Below, piece by piece: positions 7,432-14,967 of a DNA stretch of 21,424 nucleotides. The stretch covers positions 1 to 21,424 of the forward strand of contig JAJYOT010000031.1 of NCBI GenBank assembly GCA_021796015.1. The letters run 5' to 3'. A program made the translations under genes and the position numbers. Below the pieces are notes generated by a model. That model did not search any database. It had not been told where the DNA came from and saw only the letters and a list, made by a program, of their open reading frames with translations. The stretch comes from a bacterium (GTDB lineage: Bacteria; Elusimicrobiota; Elusimicrobia; UBA1565; UBA9628). How positions within the stretch are numbered: position 1 is the stretch's first letter; each line of letters begins with the position of its first letter.

Positions 7432-9498
7432 GTGAAGGTCCAACCAATAAAAACTATTTTTGTCTTTTTGGTTTCTGTTTCTCTTCTTTTCCTCTATCAA
7501 CGTCAAACCGGCATTTTTTTGACTCCCGGGCAATTTTTTCGCTCGTTTTCCTGGTCTCCAGTGAGCGGGCCTTTTTCTTTTCCCTCGTTTATGGGAGTTT
7601 TGATGACGAGCCTTTTGTCGGTGTTGGTATTTTTATCTTGGATGTTTGTTGCGGGTTTGCTTGGATTTTCCTTTCTCAAACGCATGAAAATGGACCGGTT
7701 TTCCAGCGTTCAAAGATTATTGATGAGTCTGGGTTTGGGGCTGGGGGCTTTGTCTTTCTCTGTTTTTGCCCTAGGCGTTTTCCATCTTCTCTACCCGGTT
7801 TGTGTTCTTGGACTTGGCTTGGGAGCGTTGATGTGGAGCTTTCTTGAATTGGATGGCGTGGGTTTGAACTTAAGTCTTGAGAATTTACCCAGAATTTCCT
7901 GGATTACTCAAGAGCCCGCGATTTTTTTTCTTTTGGCCTTGAGCGCGCTGGTTTTGATGTTTCATTTTTTTGGGGCGCTTTTGCCCCCGACTTCTTTTGA
8001 TGAGATGGATTATCAACTCGCCCTCCCAAAGCTTTATGTGATCAATCATGCCTTAGTCAACACCCCGTTTAATCATTTATCCTATCTTCCTAAAAATATG
8101 TCTCTTCTTTTCACTCTGGGGCTTTTGTCCGGGGGCCCGATTGTGTCTAAACTCTTTTCTTTCGCATTCGGGGTTCTGGGCGTTCTGACCCTCTATTTCT
8201 TCGGTCGGGATAAACTCGGTTCGCGCGCGGCTTTTTGGGGAGCTTCTTTCTTTTTTCTGATTCCCGTATTCGGCAATCAGATGCGAAATGCCGTCGCCGA
8301 CTTGGGAACCGGTTTTTACGAGCTTTTGGGAATATTTTTACTTCTTGAATGGGCGGATTCCAAAGACCGGCCTTCTCTTTTCTTAAGCGCTATTTTCTGG
8401 GGGCTGGCCTTGGGGTCCAAATATACGGCCTTACCGGGTTTTGGGGTTGCTTGCTCATTTGTCGTGTTTTACTCTTTAAAAGAGAAGTCTCACAAGTTTG
8501 CGGAGGCGTTTGTCTTTATTGGAATTGTTTTATCTCTTTTTTTGCCGAACATGGTTTGGAATTTTTGGTGGACCGGAAACCCTTTAACGCCGCTCTTAAG
8601 TCGTTTTATCCGAAGCCGGAATTTTTTTTTCCTAGGGCATTATAAACCGCTGGTTGATTATTCGGTGGGGCGGGGAATCGTGGATTATTTTCCTTTGAAG
8701 AGTTTGAGCGATGTCCTAAAACTCCCGTGGCGTCTATGCGTAAGATACAACGATTATAATCATGATTTGGGCGCGGCTTTTCTTGTCGCTTTTCCGCTAT
8801 CCTTTTTAAGTCTTAATAAAAAAATTTCTTCCGGGCTTGTGCGGGTTTTTTTCTTTTGCGGCGCTTATTGGCTTTTGTGGATGATAATTCCCATTCATAT
8901 GACCCGCTATTTTGTCGCGGGGCTCGCTTTAACGAGTCTTTTATTCGGATGGATTGTGTCCGAGGCGCTTGAGGGGAGAAAATGGGGCTATCTTCTACTG
9001 ATTCCCGTGGTATTCGCTTTTCTGGAACAAGGCGCGCGAATGATTTATATTCAAAACATCCATAAACTTCCCTGGGGATATTTGAGCGGGCGAACTTCTC
9101 AAGATGATTATGTTGACGCGATTTTGCACGATTCTCCCTATGATGCGGAGATATACGCCAACGGGCATATTCCCAAAAATTCAAAAATTCTAGTTTTCGA
9201 TGAATTTCGGACTTTCTATCTCAATCGGAAATTTATCGCTTCCACTCCTTGGGACCATGAATTATGGCACGAATTGGTCGCTCAAAGCCGGGATGGTCAA
9301 GACTTGGCCCGGAGGCTTCACGCTTTGGGAATTACGTATTTTATGGCCAATGACACCTATTTGAGAGGAACTTCCGGATTTTCTTGGGCGGACCCCTGGA
9401 GCCCTCAAGAACGCCGTCTTTCTGCGCGGTTTTTCGCGCACCGGATGAAGCGCATTTATACCGACGGAAACGAAGTTTGGATTGCCCAAATTAAGTAA
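7432..9498 (+). CDS. GT-C fold membrane glycosyltransferase (GT39/PMT-like)
   Basis: The 688-residue polytopic protein begins at a GTG. Several N-terminal membrane helices precede the acidic loop FDEMDYQLALPK (189-200), the D..Y..LPK pattern of GT39-like enzymes that use polyprenyl-phosphate sugars. Eight or more further hydrophobic segments follow. The final 150 residues are a soluble domain that includes YANGHIPKNSKILVFDEFRTFYL and ends in YTDGNEVWIAQIK. It probably adds sugars to LPS, another glycolipid or protein on the periplasmic face. It shares no clear sequence with the GT-C protein at 2466 beyond fold-level features, so it is unlikely to be a recent duplicate. It is divergent from the lptE-like operon and 28 bases upstream of the response-regulator gene. 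Substrate is unknown. Confidence 0.8.
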   Translation: MKVQPIKTIFVFLVSVSLLFLYQRQTGIFLTPGQFFRSFSWSPVSGPFSFPSFMGVLMTSLLSVLVFLSWMFVAGLLGFSFLKRMKMDRFSSVQRLLMSLGLGLGALSFSVFALGVFHLLYPVCVLGLGLGALMWSFLELDGVGLNLSLENLPRISWITQEPAIFFLLALSALVLMFHFFGALLPPTSFDEMDYQLALPKLYVINHALVNTPFNHLSYLPKNMSLLFTLGLLSGGPIVSKLFSFAFGVLGVLTLYFFGRDKLGSRAAFWGASFFFLIPVFGNQMRNAVADLGTGFYELLGIFLLLEWADSKDRPSLFLSAIFWGLALGSKYTALPGFGVACSFVVFYSLKEKSHKFAEAFVFIGIVLSLFLPNMVWNFWWTGNPLTPLLSRFIRSRNFFFLGHYKPLVDYSVGRGIVDYFPLKSLSDVLKLPWRLCVRYNDYNHDLGAAFLVAFPLSFLSLNKKISSGLVRVFFFCGAYWLLWMIIPIHMTRYFVAGLALTSLLFGWIVSEALEGRKWGYLLLIPVVFAFLEQGARMIYIQNIHKLPWGYLSGRTSQDDYVDAILHDSPYDAEIYANGHIPKNSKILVFDEFRTFYLNRKFIASTPWDHELWHELVAQSRDGQDLARRLHALGITYFMANDTYLRGTSGFSWADPWSPQERRLSARFFAHRMKRIYTDGNEVWIAQIK

Positions 9499-9526
9499 AC
9501 TAATCTTGAAGAACATTTTAGAACCC

Positions 9527-9904
9527 ATGGCTAAGATACTGATTGTGGATGATGATTTTGAAATTATCAACGTTGTCAAAGATATCTTGATTAACGATGG
9601 GCATGTTGTAGAGGCCGCCTCCGACGCCGCCCAGGGGATGAAAAAAGCGCGAGAAATGGCTCCCGAACTCATCATTCTTGATTTCCATATGCCGGGAGCC
9701 AATGGAGCGCATCTTTTTGAGAACTTGAGGAGAAATCTCTCAAGTTCCAAGACTCCCGTCATCTTCATGAGCGGCGAGGCTTCTCAGGCCGATATTTTTT
9801 CCGAGACCTGCGAATCAGGTGATTGCTGTTTTTTGCCGAAGCCCGTTGACATTAAGGAGCTTAGGCGAGTCATTAATAAGATGCTAAGAGAAAAAAGTGT
9901 CTAG
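9527..9904 (+). CDS. Single-domain response regulator (CheY-like receiver)
   Basis: The 125-residue protein is a lone receiver domain with no output domain. It has the acidic pocket D8/D9 in ILIVDDD, the phospho-acceptor D52 in LIILDFHMPG, the switch Ser S82 in VIFMSGE, and K105 in FLPKPVD. The ATG at 9527 is chosen because the receiver motif begins at once; a longer frame from 9482 adds residues overlapping the glycosyltransferase gene and is not needed. It probably relays a phosphoryl signal to a partner by protein-protein contact, as CheY or Spo0F do. No histidine kinase is nearby, so the input is unknown. The cysteines in CESGDCC (95-101) are unusual in a receiver. No Shine-Dalgarno sequence is seen. 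Confidence 0.92.
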   Translation: MAKILIVDDDFEIINVVKDILINDGHVVEAASDAAQGMKKAREMAPELIILDFHMPGANGAHLFENLRRNLSSSKTPVIFMSGEASQADIFSETCESGDCCFLPKPVDIKELRRVINKMLREKSV

Positions 9905-9928
9905 GCTTCTTTTCTCAATGATCTGATT

Positions 9929-10561
9929 ATGAGTCAAGGGGCTAAATTAGTCTTGGTCCGGCATGGAGAATCCTTGTGGAACCTGGAAAATCGATTTACC
10001 GGTTGGGTGGATATCGAACTCAGCGAAAAAGGACGGCAGGAAGCCCATTTTGCCGGTCGGCAACTTAAGAGCCTTCATTTCGAAGAGGCTTTTACTTCGG
10101 CTCTTAAACGCGCTCAAGAGACCCTGAAAATTATCTTAGAAGAAATCAAATTAACGGATATTCCTACATTTAAAGACCAAGCCCTCAATGAGAGGCATTA
10201 CGGCGACTTGCAGGGTCTCAATAAGGCGGAAACCGCGAAAAAATACGGAGATGCTCAGGTGCATCTTTGGCGGCGGTCTTATGACGTTCAACCTCCCAAT
10301 GGGGAAAGCCTCAAAGATACGGCGGCAAGGGTACTCCCTTATTTCCAGTCTAAGGTGATGCCGGAAGTCCAAAAGGGAAAGAATATCTTAGTTGTCGCCC
10401 ATGGAAACAGTTTGCGCGCGGCGATTATGTTCTTGGAGAATCTATCACCTGAAAAAATCATTTCCATTGAGATTGCGACCGGGCAACCTTGGATTTACGA
10501 AATCAACTCTGCCGGGCAAATTGTGTCCAAGGAAATCAGTCCTAAGAACGATCCGGATTGA
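9929..10561 (+). CDS. gpmA: 2,3-bisphosphoglycerate-dependent phosphoglycerate mutase
   Basis: The 210-residue protein interconverts 3- and 2-phosphoglycerate in glycolysis and gluconeogenesis through a phosphohistidine. It has the catalytic RHGES near residue 11, FTGWVDIELSEKG, the acid-base segment ALNERHYGDLQGLNK, AHGNSLRA with the second catalytic His, and TGQPWIYE near the C-terminus. These segments mark true dPGM rather than a generic histidine phosphatase. It is shorter than E. coli GpmA (about 250 residues), as in many bacteria with a compact C-terminus. It lies 24 bases after the response regulator and its last 20 bases overlap the end of the convergent acyltransferase gene. No Shine-Dalgarno sequence is obvious. 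Confidence 0.93.
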   Translation: MSQGAKLVLVRHGESLWNLENRFTGWVDIELSEKGRQEAHFAGRQLKSLHFEEAFTSALKRAQETLKIILEEIKLTDIPTFKDQALNERHYGDLQGLNKAETAKKYGDAQVHLWRRSYDVQPPNGESLKDTAARVLPYFQSKVMPEVQKGKNILVVAHGNSLRAAIMFLENLSPEKIISIEIATGQPWIYEINSAGQIVSKEISPKNDPD

Positions 10562-11468
10562 TTTCCACTGGCGCATCTTCCCAAACCGCGTTTTTAAATC
10601 GCCGGTGAACCCAAAGCCATTGGGCTGGGTTTTTTCGAATCCAGCCTTCTACCTTGAGAGATAGAGATTGGGTAAATTCCTTGGGGTCTTCCGGGATATC
10701 TTCGGGGTGAATCGCGGGCTCAAAAACGACATGGATGATCCCTTTTTCATCGCGAGTTTGAAAAACCGGCACAATGGGGGCTTTGGCCCGTTTGGAAAAA
10801 AGCCCAAAAACCCCGAAGGTGTGAACCTGGGCCGTAAAAAATTTAACGGCAATTCCGGCTGGCGGAGCGATATATTGATCTAAGACAAAGCCGATGGATT
10901 TTTGATTATGGAGTCCTTTTAAGACGGCGGTGAGGCGTTGGTCTTTATACGCCGAACCGCATCCAGCCGAAGATCGTAAAGAGGTAATTTTTTTATCCAG
11001 CCACTCGGGTTTAAGTTGCCGAGTAATGATAGTGACCGGCACGCCTTTAAGAGCCGCGATAACAGCCATAATTTCCCAGTTGGCCAGATGAGCGGAAATA
11101 AAGAGAACTCCGTGCCCTTGTTCATGAGCTTTTTGCCAATTTTCAAGACCTTCAACGGCCGCAATCTTTCGAACATACTTTAAATAGTGATTGGGGAACG
11201 GAGAAAACATGTGTAAAAGTTCTAAGGCTAGAATTCCGTAATGCTCAAAATTCTTTCTAAGGAGTTCCGCTTGCATGGGGGGAGACAATTCCGGAAGACA
11301 CCGCTTGATGTTTTCAACGGCGATGCGTTTGCGGGCGCCGCCGATTATGAGCAGAAAATGCCCCAGAGCTTTTCCAAGTTTTATTTCCAGCGTTCGCGGT
11401 AAAAATGAGACGACGAAGCCCGCGCCGGTCAAAATAATCCAAAGAAGTAAGGAAAGAATTGGATTCAT
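10542..11468 (-). CDS. LpxL/HtrB-family lipid A acyltransferase
   Basis: The 308-residue protein has an N-terminal membrane anchor (ILSLLLWIILTGAGFVVSFLP). It carries the HX4E catalytic motif as HLANWE, with H127 and E132, and the C-terminal QWLWVHRRFK signature of late lipid A acyltransferases. Such enzymes add a secondary acyl chain to a Kdo-lipid A precursor on the inner face of the cytoplasmic membrane. Length is typical (about 300). Which acyl chain and position (LpxL, LpxM or LpxP type) cannot be read from sequence, so no symbol is given. It shares a 29-base divergent promoter region with the PilZ gene, and its 3' end overlaps gpmA by 20 bases on the opposite strand. Confidence 0.9.
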   Translation of the reverse strand: MNPILSLLLWIILTGAGFVVSFLPRTLEIKLGKALGHFLLIIGGARKRIAVENIKRCLPELSPPMQAELLRKNFEHYGILALELLHMFSPFPNHYLKYVRKIAAVEGLENWQKAHEQGHGVLFISAHLANWEIMAVIAALKGVPVTIITRQLKPEWLDKKITSLRSSAGCGSAYKDQRLTAVLKGLHNQKSIGFVLDQYIAPPAGIAVKFFTAQVHTFGVFGLFSKRAKAPIVPVFQTRDEKGIIHVVFEPAIHPEDIPEDPKEFTQSLSLKVEGWIRKNPAQWLWVHRRFKNAVWEDAPVEINPDRS

Positions 11469-11472
11469 GAAG

Positions 11473-11485
11473 ATTATAAATTCTA
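11473..11485 (-). promoter_or_regulatory. -10 region of the acyltransferase gene, leaderless geometry
   Basis: On the minus strand TAGAAT (11485-11480) lies 11 bases and TATAAT (11478-11473) 4 bases before the ATG at 11468. The first would start transcription a few bases before the ATG; the second would start at or inside it. No Shine-Dalgarno sequence is present. Confidence 0.45.
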
Positions 11486-11489
11486 TAAA
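11484..11489 (+). promoter_or_regulatory. -10 box of the PilZ gene, leaderless geometry
   Basis: TATAAA is followed by 8 bases and the ATG at 11498. An AAGG at 11492-11495 is only two bases from the ATG, too close for a normal ribosome binding site. The box is back to back with the acyltransferase -10. Confidence 0.45.
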
Positions 11490-11497
11490 ATAAGGCT

Positions 11498-11902
11498 ATG
11501 GACTTTTCCCGTTCGTCTTCCTTCCAGTCAAGGCGCGGGCATCAGAGGTTTCCTTGTCATATCGAGGCTTTGGTTTATAAATCCATGTTGCGGCCGCGCC
11601 TGGGAGAAGCGACGATTCTTGACTTGGGTATGGGCGGAGCTCGTATTTCATCGTCGGTGAGCCTTCAGGTTCGAGAAAATTATCAAATTAAATTTTCCCA
11701 CCAGGATCGAAAATTCAGTTTTGACGTTCGGGTCGCCTGGAAAAAGGATGGGAATTCAAGCTCGAAGGTTAATTCCTACGGACTGATTTTCATTCTAGGG
11801 CACCGAAAAGAAGAGGCGCTTAAGACTCTCATTGACTCCTTGAGGGTCGAAGAAAAAGCGCCGAAATCAGGCCTTGATTTAAAGAATTACTGGAACTCTT
11901 GA
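11498..11902 (+). CDS. PilZ-domain protein, putative c-di-GMP receptor
   Basis: The 134-residue protein is essentially one PilZ domain. The RxxxR c-di-GMP motif is R13-R17 (RRGHQR), and the second motif appears as DLGMGG (42-47), where the usual DxSxxG has Gly in place of Ser. The remaining beta-barrel pattern (VRVAWKK, YGLIFI) fits. It probably binds c-di-GMP and controls a surface-related process such as pili or polysaccharide, but no target is coupled to it. The gene diverges from the acyltransferase and converges with tatA, with 5 bases between the stops. The Ser-to-Gly change may weaken binding or just be a tolerated variant. Confidence 0.85.
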   Translation: MDFSRSSSFQSRRGHQRFPCHIEALVYKSMLRPRLGEATILDLGMGGARISSSVSLQVRENYQIKFSHQDRKFSFDVRVAWKKDGNSSSKVNSYGLIFILGHRKEEALKTLIDSLRVEEKAPKSGLDLKNYWNS

Positions 11903-11907
11903 ATGTC

Positions 11908-12117
11908 CTAGGCTTTGGGTGCTTCCGAAAGAGCAGGCTTTTCTTCCGGTTTCTTATCCACGGCGTTGAGCGGTTCCATTCCTTCCCGGAGTCCTTGTTT
12001 AAAAGCCCCCATGGACTTTCCGAGAGCTTTAGCCGCCTCGGTAATGCGGCCCGGGCCGAACAGAATAAGACCGACCACTAAAACGACAAGAATCTCTCCA
12101 AAACTAAGATCAGGCAT
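11908..12117 (-). CDS. tatA: Sec-independent protein translocase subunit TatA
   Basis: The 69-residue protein has the TatA/E layout: a short N-terminus, one membrane helix (EILVVLVVGLILFG), the FGPGRI hinge, an amphipathic helix (AAKALGKSMGAFKQGLREG), and a charged, Pro-rich tail. TatA forms the pore-like assembly that exports folded, twin-arginine proteins. The start is supported by GGAGGG at 12125-12130. It begins one base after the stop of the cytochrome gene, so it is probably the last gene of the SCO-cytochrome unit. No tatC or tatB is in the window. TatA and TatE types are not distinguishable here; TatB is less likely given the length. Confidence 0.88.
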   Translation of the reverse strand: MPDLSFGEILVVLVVGLILFGPGRITEAAKALGKSMGAFKQGLREGMEPLNAVDKKPEEKPALSEAPKA

Positions 12118-12118
12118 A

Positions 12119-12685
12119 TTATTTCCCTCCGATGGGTTGGAGAGAACCGTTTGAAACCAAGTGCTGATAGTCCTTGGGGTAGAGCTTTTTGAAATTATTC
12201 AAAAGCTTCGTGCGATTGGAGATCCAAGACTTAAGGTTCTTTCCCATTTTGCGTTGTTTGGAATCGAAAACCAAAAACTCCCAAATTTTCTTTCCATCTT
12301 GTTTGACGGGGCAACCGGGCTTGGCCATCATCCGATGAACATAGCGACTCCAAATTTTGGGTTCTGCTTTAATAATATTGGGTCCCACTTTAAAAATTCC
12401 TGGTTGGGTTTTTTTCGCCGCCGCTATTTCGGCGTCGGTTAATTCCAGAAATTGAGAATTGATGGGGCGAGCAATCGTGTGGCAGGCCTGGCATTTTTGA
12501 GAGAAAACTTTGTAGTAAAGCTTCATCTTGGGCGGATAATGGGACACGTCAATGGTGGTCGGCCCAAAGTCGTTGGGGTAAATGCCGACATCGGCTTTGA
12601 CCGTCGGCTTATATTTTGCCGAGGCGGCCGCGGCAACGGCGAGAACGGCGATTAAAGACATGGCGAATATTTTTAAGCGATTCAT
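12119..12685 (-). CDS. Periplasmic monohaem c-type cytochrome
   Basis: The 188-residue protein starts at ATG 12685, chosen over an upstream in-frame ATG at 12772 because a perfect AGGAGG lies 4 bases before it and a signal peptide follows directly (MNRLKIFAMSLIAVLAVAAAASA). One haem-binding motif is present, CQACH (C65-H69). HRMMAKPG (118-124) offers M119 or M120 as a likely distal ligand. A basic helical C-terminus follows (KQRKMGKNLKSWISNRTKLLNNFKKLYP). It probably carries electrons in the periplasm; the partner is unknown. It follows the SCO gene by 23 bases and precedes tatA by one base. The protein is larger than a minimal cytochrome c because of about 45 residues before the haem and the basic tail. 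Confidence 0.85.
   Translation of the reverse strand: MNRLKIFAMSLIAVLAVAAAASAKYKPTVKADVGIYPNDFGPTTIDVSHYPPKMKLYYKVFSQKCQACHTIARPINSQFLELTDAEIAAAKKTQPGIFKVGPNIIKAEPKIWSRYVHRMMAKPGCPVKQDGKKIWEFLVFDSKQRKMGKNLKSWISNRTKLLNNFKKLYPKDYQHLVSNGSLQPIGGK
12125..12130 (-). promoter_or_regulatory. Ribosome binding site of tatA
   Basis: The minus strand reads GGAGGG with 7-8 bases to the tatA ATG. It lies inside the 3' end of the cytochrome coding region, which shows that this genome does use Shine-Dalgarno sequences for internal operon genes. Confidence 0.7.
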
Positions 12686-12689
12686 GTAT

Positions 12690-12695
12690 CCTCCT
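12690..12695 (-). promoter_or_regulatory. Ribosome binding site fixing the cytochrome start
   Basis: The minus strand reads AGGAGG with a 4-base spacer to the ATG at 12685, which begins a clean signal peptide. This rules out the 29-residue longer frame. Confidence 0.8.
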
Positions 12696-12708
12696 GTGTA
12701 TTTCCTCT

Positions 12709-13290
12709 CTATTTTACATTTTTTGAAGAAGATGGTAAAGTTAGGAATTTCAAAACATCCTTGGGCTTCCATTGGTTCTCATAAAATTCCTTCAAATTCT
12801 TCATGGCGGGGCTCAACAGAACGCTTTCGATGTTGTGATTGACCATCCCGCCTTCGGGAATGGCGATCACGTCAAAATAGGATTCGAAGTCGGCCAAGGT
12901 TTGCGGTTTTCCGGTCGCAAAGGTGATGAGGTTGAGGTCCGCCCCATATTGATGAGCGTAGCTTTTGAGGGCGGAGGGGGTATCAAATTTTGGATCAAGA
13001 GTGACGATTAATAGGTGTAAGGGCGGTTTGTGTTTAAATTTCTTCCATTCTTGGGCAAGTTCGATCGTGAGTCGCGTGGTCATGGGGCACATACTCTTCA
13101 TGGGACAACGAGTATAAATGAAGGAAACAAAAACAAATTGACCTTTAAAATCATGGAGGTGAAAAGTTTTTCCATCTTGATTGACCAGTTTGAAGTTGGG
13201 AATTGTCTTGAGAGTAGTCGCGAGAATTTGCGGTGCGTTAGTGAGGAGAGCGAAAAATAATATTAGGATGAAGCTCTTGCGAACCTTCAC
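12709..13290 (-). CDS. SCO1/SenC family protein with a C-x5-C motif
   Basis: The 193-residue protein has an N-terminal signal or anchor helix (FILILFFALLTNAP) and a thioredoxin-like SCO domain. The metal/redox site is in YTRCPMKSMCPM: C62 and C68 are separated by five residues, rather than three as in the classical CxxxCP. The conserved His is H152 (VNHNIESVLL). SCO proteins deliver copper to, or keep reduced the cysteines of, the cytochrome oxidase CuA site or other periplasmic cuproproteins. The widened spacing occurs in a divergent branch of the family whose substrate is unclear. It starts with GTG, 9 bases after hutU, without a Shine-Dalgarno sequence, and is followed by a cytochrome c gene. 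Confidence 0.87.
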   Translation of the reverse strand: MKVRKSFILILFFALLTNAPQILATTLKTIPNFKLVNQDGKTFHLHDFKGQFVFVSFIYTRCPMKSMCPMTTRLTIELAQEWKKFKHKPPLHLLIVTLDPKFDTPSALKSYAHQYGADLNLITFATGKPQTLADFESYFDVIAIPEGGMVNHNIESVLLSPAMKNLKEFYENQWKPKDVLKFLTLPSSSKNVK

Positions 13291-13296
13291 TAAGAA

Positions 13297-13302
13297 ATTT
13301 TA
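13297..13302 (-). promoter_or_regulatory. Possible -10 box of the SCO-cytochrome-tatA unit
   Basis: The minus strand reads TAAAAT, overlapping the hutU stop codon and 6 bases before the SCO GTG. This would place the transcript start at the start codon. It is AT-rich by chance to some extent, so the call is modest. Confidence 0.35.
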
Positions 13303-14967
13303 CTTAATTTTCGGAACTTTGAGTTTGTGTTTTCTCGCGGTTTTTTGCGCTTGTTGATAGCCTGCGTCTAAGTGACGGACAACACCGAGGGCCGGATCAT
13401 TGGTTAAGACGCGCTCAATTCTTGCGTCCATGTCCTTACTCCCATCGGCGACGGTGACTTGCCCGGCGTGAAGAGCATATCCCATCCCGACTCCGCCGCC
13501 GTGGTGAAAGCTGACCCAGGAGGCTCCGGAAGCGGTGTTTAAAAGAGCGTTAAGAATCGGCCAATCGGCGACGGCATCGGAACCGTCTTTCATCGCTTCT
13601 GTTTCTCGATAGGGGCTTGCGACAGAACCCGTATCGAGATGATCGCGTCCCATGACGATGGGGGCTTTAACTTTTCCTTTTCGGACCAGAGCGTTAATTC
13701 GTAGCCCCATTTCCGCTCTTTCTCCAAGTCCCAGCCAGCAAATGCGCGCCGGAAGACCTTGGAAGGCGATTTTTTTGGAAGCGAGATCCATCCAGCGCAT
13801 GAGAGATTGATTACGCGGAAAAAGGCGCCGCACTTCCGCGTCGGTTGCGGCGATATCTTGCGGATCCCCTGAGAGAGCGGCCCATCTAAAGGGGCCTTTC
13901 CCCTCGCAAAAAAGCGGGCGGATAAATTCCGGGACAAACCCTGGAATATCGTAGGCATTTTGAACGCCGCCTTGAGTCGCTAATGTACGGATATTGTTTC
14001 CGTAATCAAAAGTGACGGCTCCCTGGCGCTTAATTTCTAACATCCCGCGAACATGCTCGGCAACCGATTCTCGCACGCGTTTGCGATAATCTTCCGGGTT
14101 TGATTTCCTTAAGGAGCTCGCTTCATCAAGATTTAAATTTTTGGGGATGTATCCAAACATCGGATCGTGGGCCGAGGTTTGATCCGTGAGGATGTCGATG
14201 GGAACTTTGCGCCGGGCCAGTTCCGGAATAATTTCAGCGGCGTTTCCTAAGAGCCCGACGCTTAAGGCTTCTCCTGCTTCTTTGGCTTTGAGAATTCGCG
14301 ATAAAGCGCGATCTAAATTGGTTTCCGCAACATCTAAATACTGAGTCTTCAGCCTCATTTCAATTCTTCTTGGGTCCACTTCAACCGCGAGAATGGCGCC
14401 TCCGTTCATGGTCGCGGCCAAGGGCTGGGCTCCTCCCATCCCGCCAAGCCCGGCAGTGACAACAAGACGATTCTTGAGGCTTCCGTTAAAATGTTTTTGC
14501 GCGGCGGCGGCAAAAGTCTCGTAAGTTCCCTGAATAATTCCTTGGCTTCCTATATAAATCCAGGAACCAGCGGTCATTTGCCCAAACATCATCAGGCCTT
14601 TTTTTTCAAGAGCGTCAAAAGTTTCCCAATTGGCCCAATGTCCGACTAGATTTGAGTTGGCGATGAGGACTCGCGGGGAATAGGGATGGGTCCGAAAAAC
14701 CCCTACCGGTTTGCCGGATTGAATAAGAAGGGTTTCATCATTTTCGAGGGTTTTGAGCGAGCGGACAATGGCGTGAAAAGCCGGCCAATTTCTCGCCGCT
14801 TTTCCCCGCCCCCCATAAACAATTAATTCTTCCGGCCGTTCAGCGACCTCGGGATCAAGATTGTTGTGAAGCATGCGGAGAGCCGCTTCTTGTTGCCAGC
14901 CCTTGCAGGAAATTTTAGATCCATGCGGGGCGCGCAAAGGCTTCAAAGGCGGAAGGCTTTGATTCAC
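13300..14967 (-). CDS. hutU: Urocanate hydratase
   Basis: The 555-residue protein has normal full length for urocanase, which uses tightly bound NAD+ to hydrate urocanate to 4-imidazolone-5-propionate in histidine degradation. The active-site signature [16 protein letters not shown] places the catalytic Cys at C410, the same number as in the Pseudomonas enzyme. NAD-site features include [14 protein letters not shown] (171-184) and DQTSAHDP (262-269). It starts at GTG 14967, whose last two bases and the next A form the stop of the upstream secreted-protein gene (GTGA overlap). No hutH, hutI or hutG is in the window, so whether a full Hut pathway exists is unknown. The enzyme is cytosolic, unlike its upstream partner. 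Confidence 0.97.
   Translation of the reverse strand: MNQSLPPLKPLRAPHGSKISCKGWQQEAALRMLHNNLDPEVAERPEELIVYGGRGKAARNWPAFHAIVRSLKTLENDETLLIQSGKPVGVFRTHPYSPRVLIANSNLVGHWANWETFDALEKKGLMMFGQMTAGSWIYIGSQGIIQGTYETFAAAAQKHFNGSLKNRLVVTAGLGGMGGAQPLAATMNGGAILAVEVDPRRIEMRLKTQYLDVAETNLDRALSRILKAKEAGEALSVGLLGNAAEIIPELARRKVPIDILTDQTSAHDPMFGYIPKNLNLDEASSLRKSNPEDYRKRVRESVAEHVRGMLEIKRQGAVTFDYGNNIRTLATQGGVQNAYDIPGFVPEFIRPLFCEGKGPFRWAALSGDPQDIAATDAEVRRLFPRNQSLMRWMDLASKKIAFQGLPARICWLGLGERAEMGLRINALVRKGKVKAPIVMGRDHLDTGSVASPYRETEAMKDGSDAVADWPILNALLNTASGASWVSFHHGGGVGMGYALHAGQVTVADGSKDMDARIERVLTNDPALGVVRHLDAGYQQAQKTARKHKLKVPKIK

Noticed and set aside
9262..9768. 168-codon open frame on the minus strand opposite the glycosyltransferase end and the response regulator
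   Set aside because: It spans two well-supported genes in the other direction, has no recognisable domain or ribosome binding site, and fits as a codon-bias shadow.
12686..12772. 29-residue upstream extension of the cytochrome protein
   Set aside because: It overlaps the SCO gene, adds no signal-peptide feature, and AGGAGG directly precedes the ATG at 12685.
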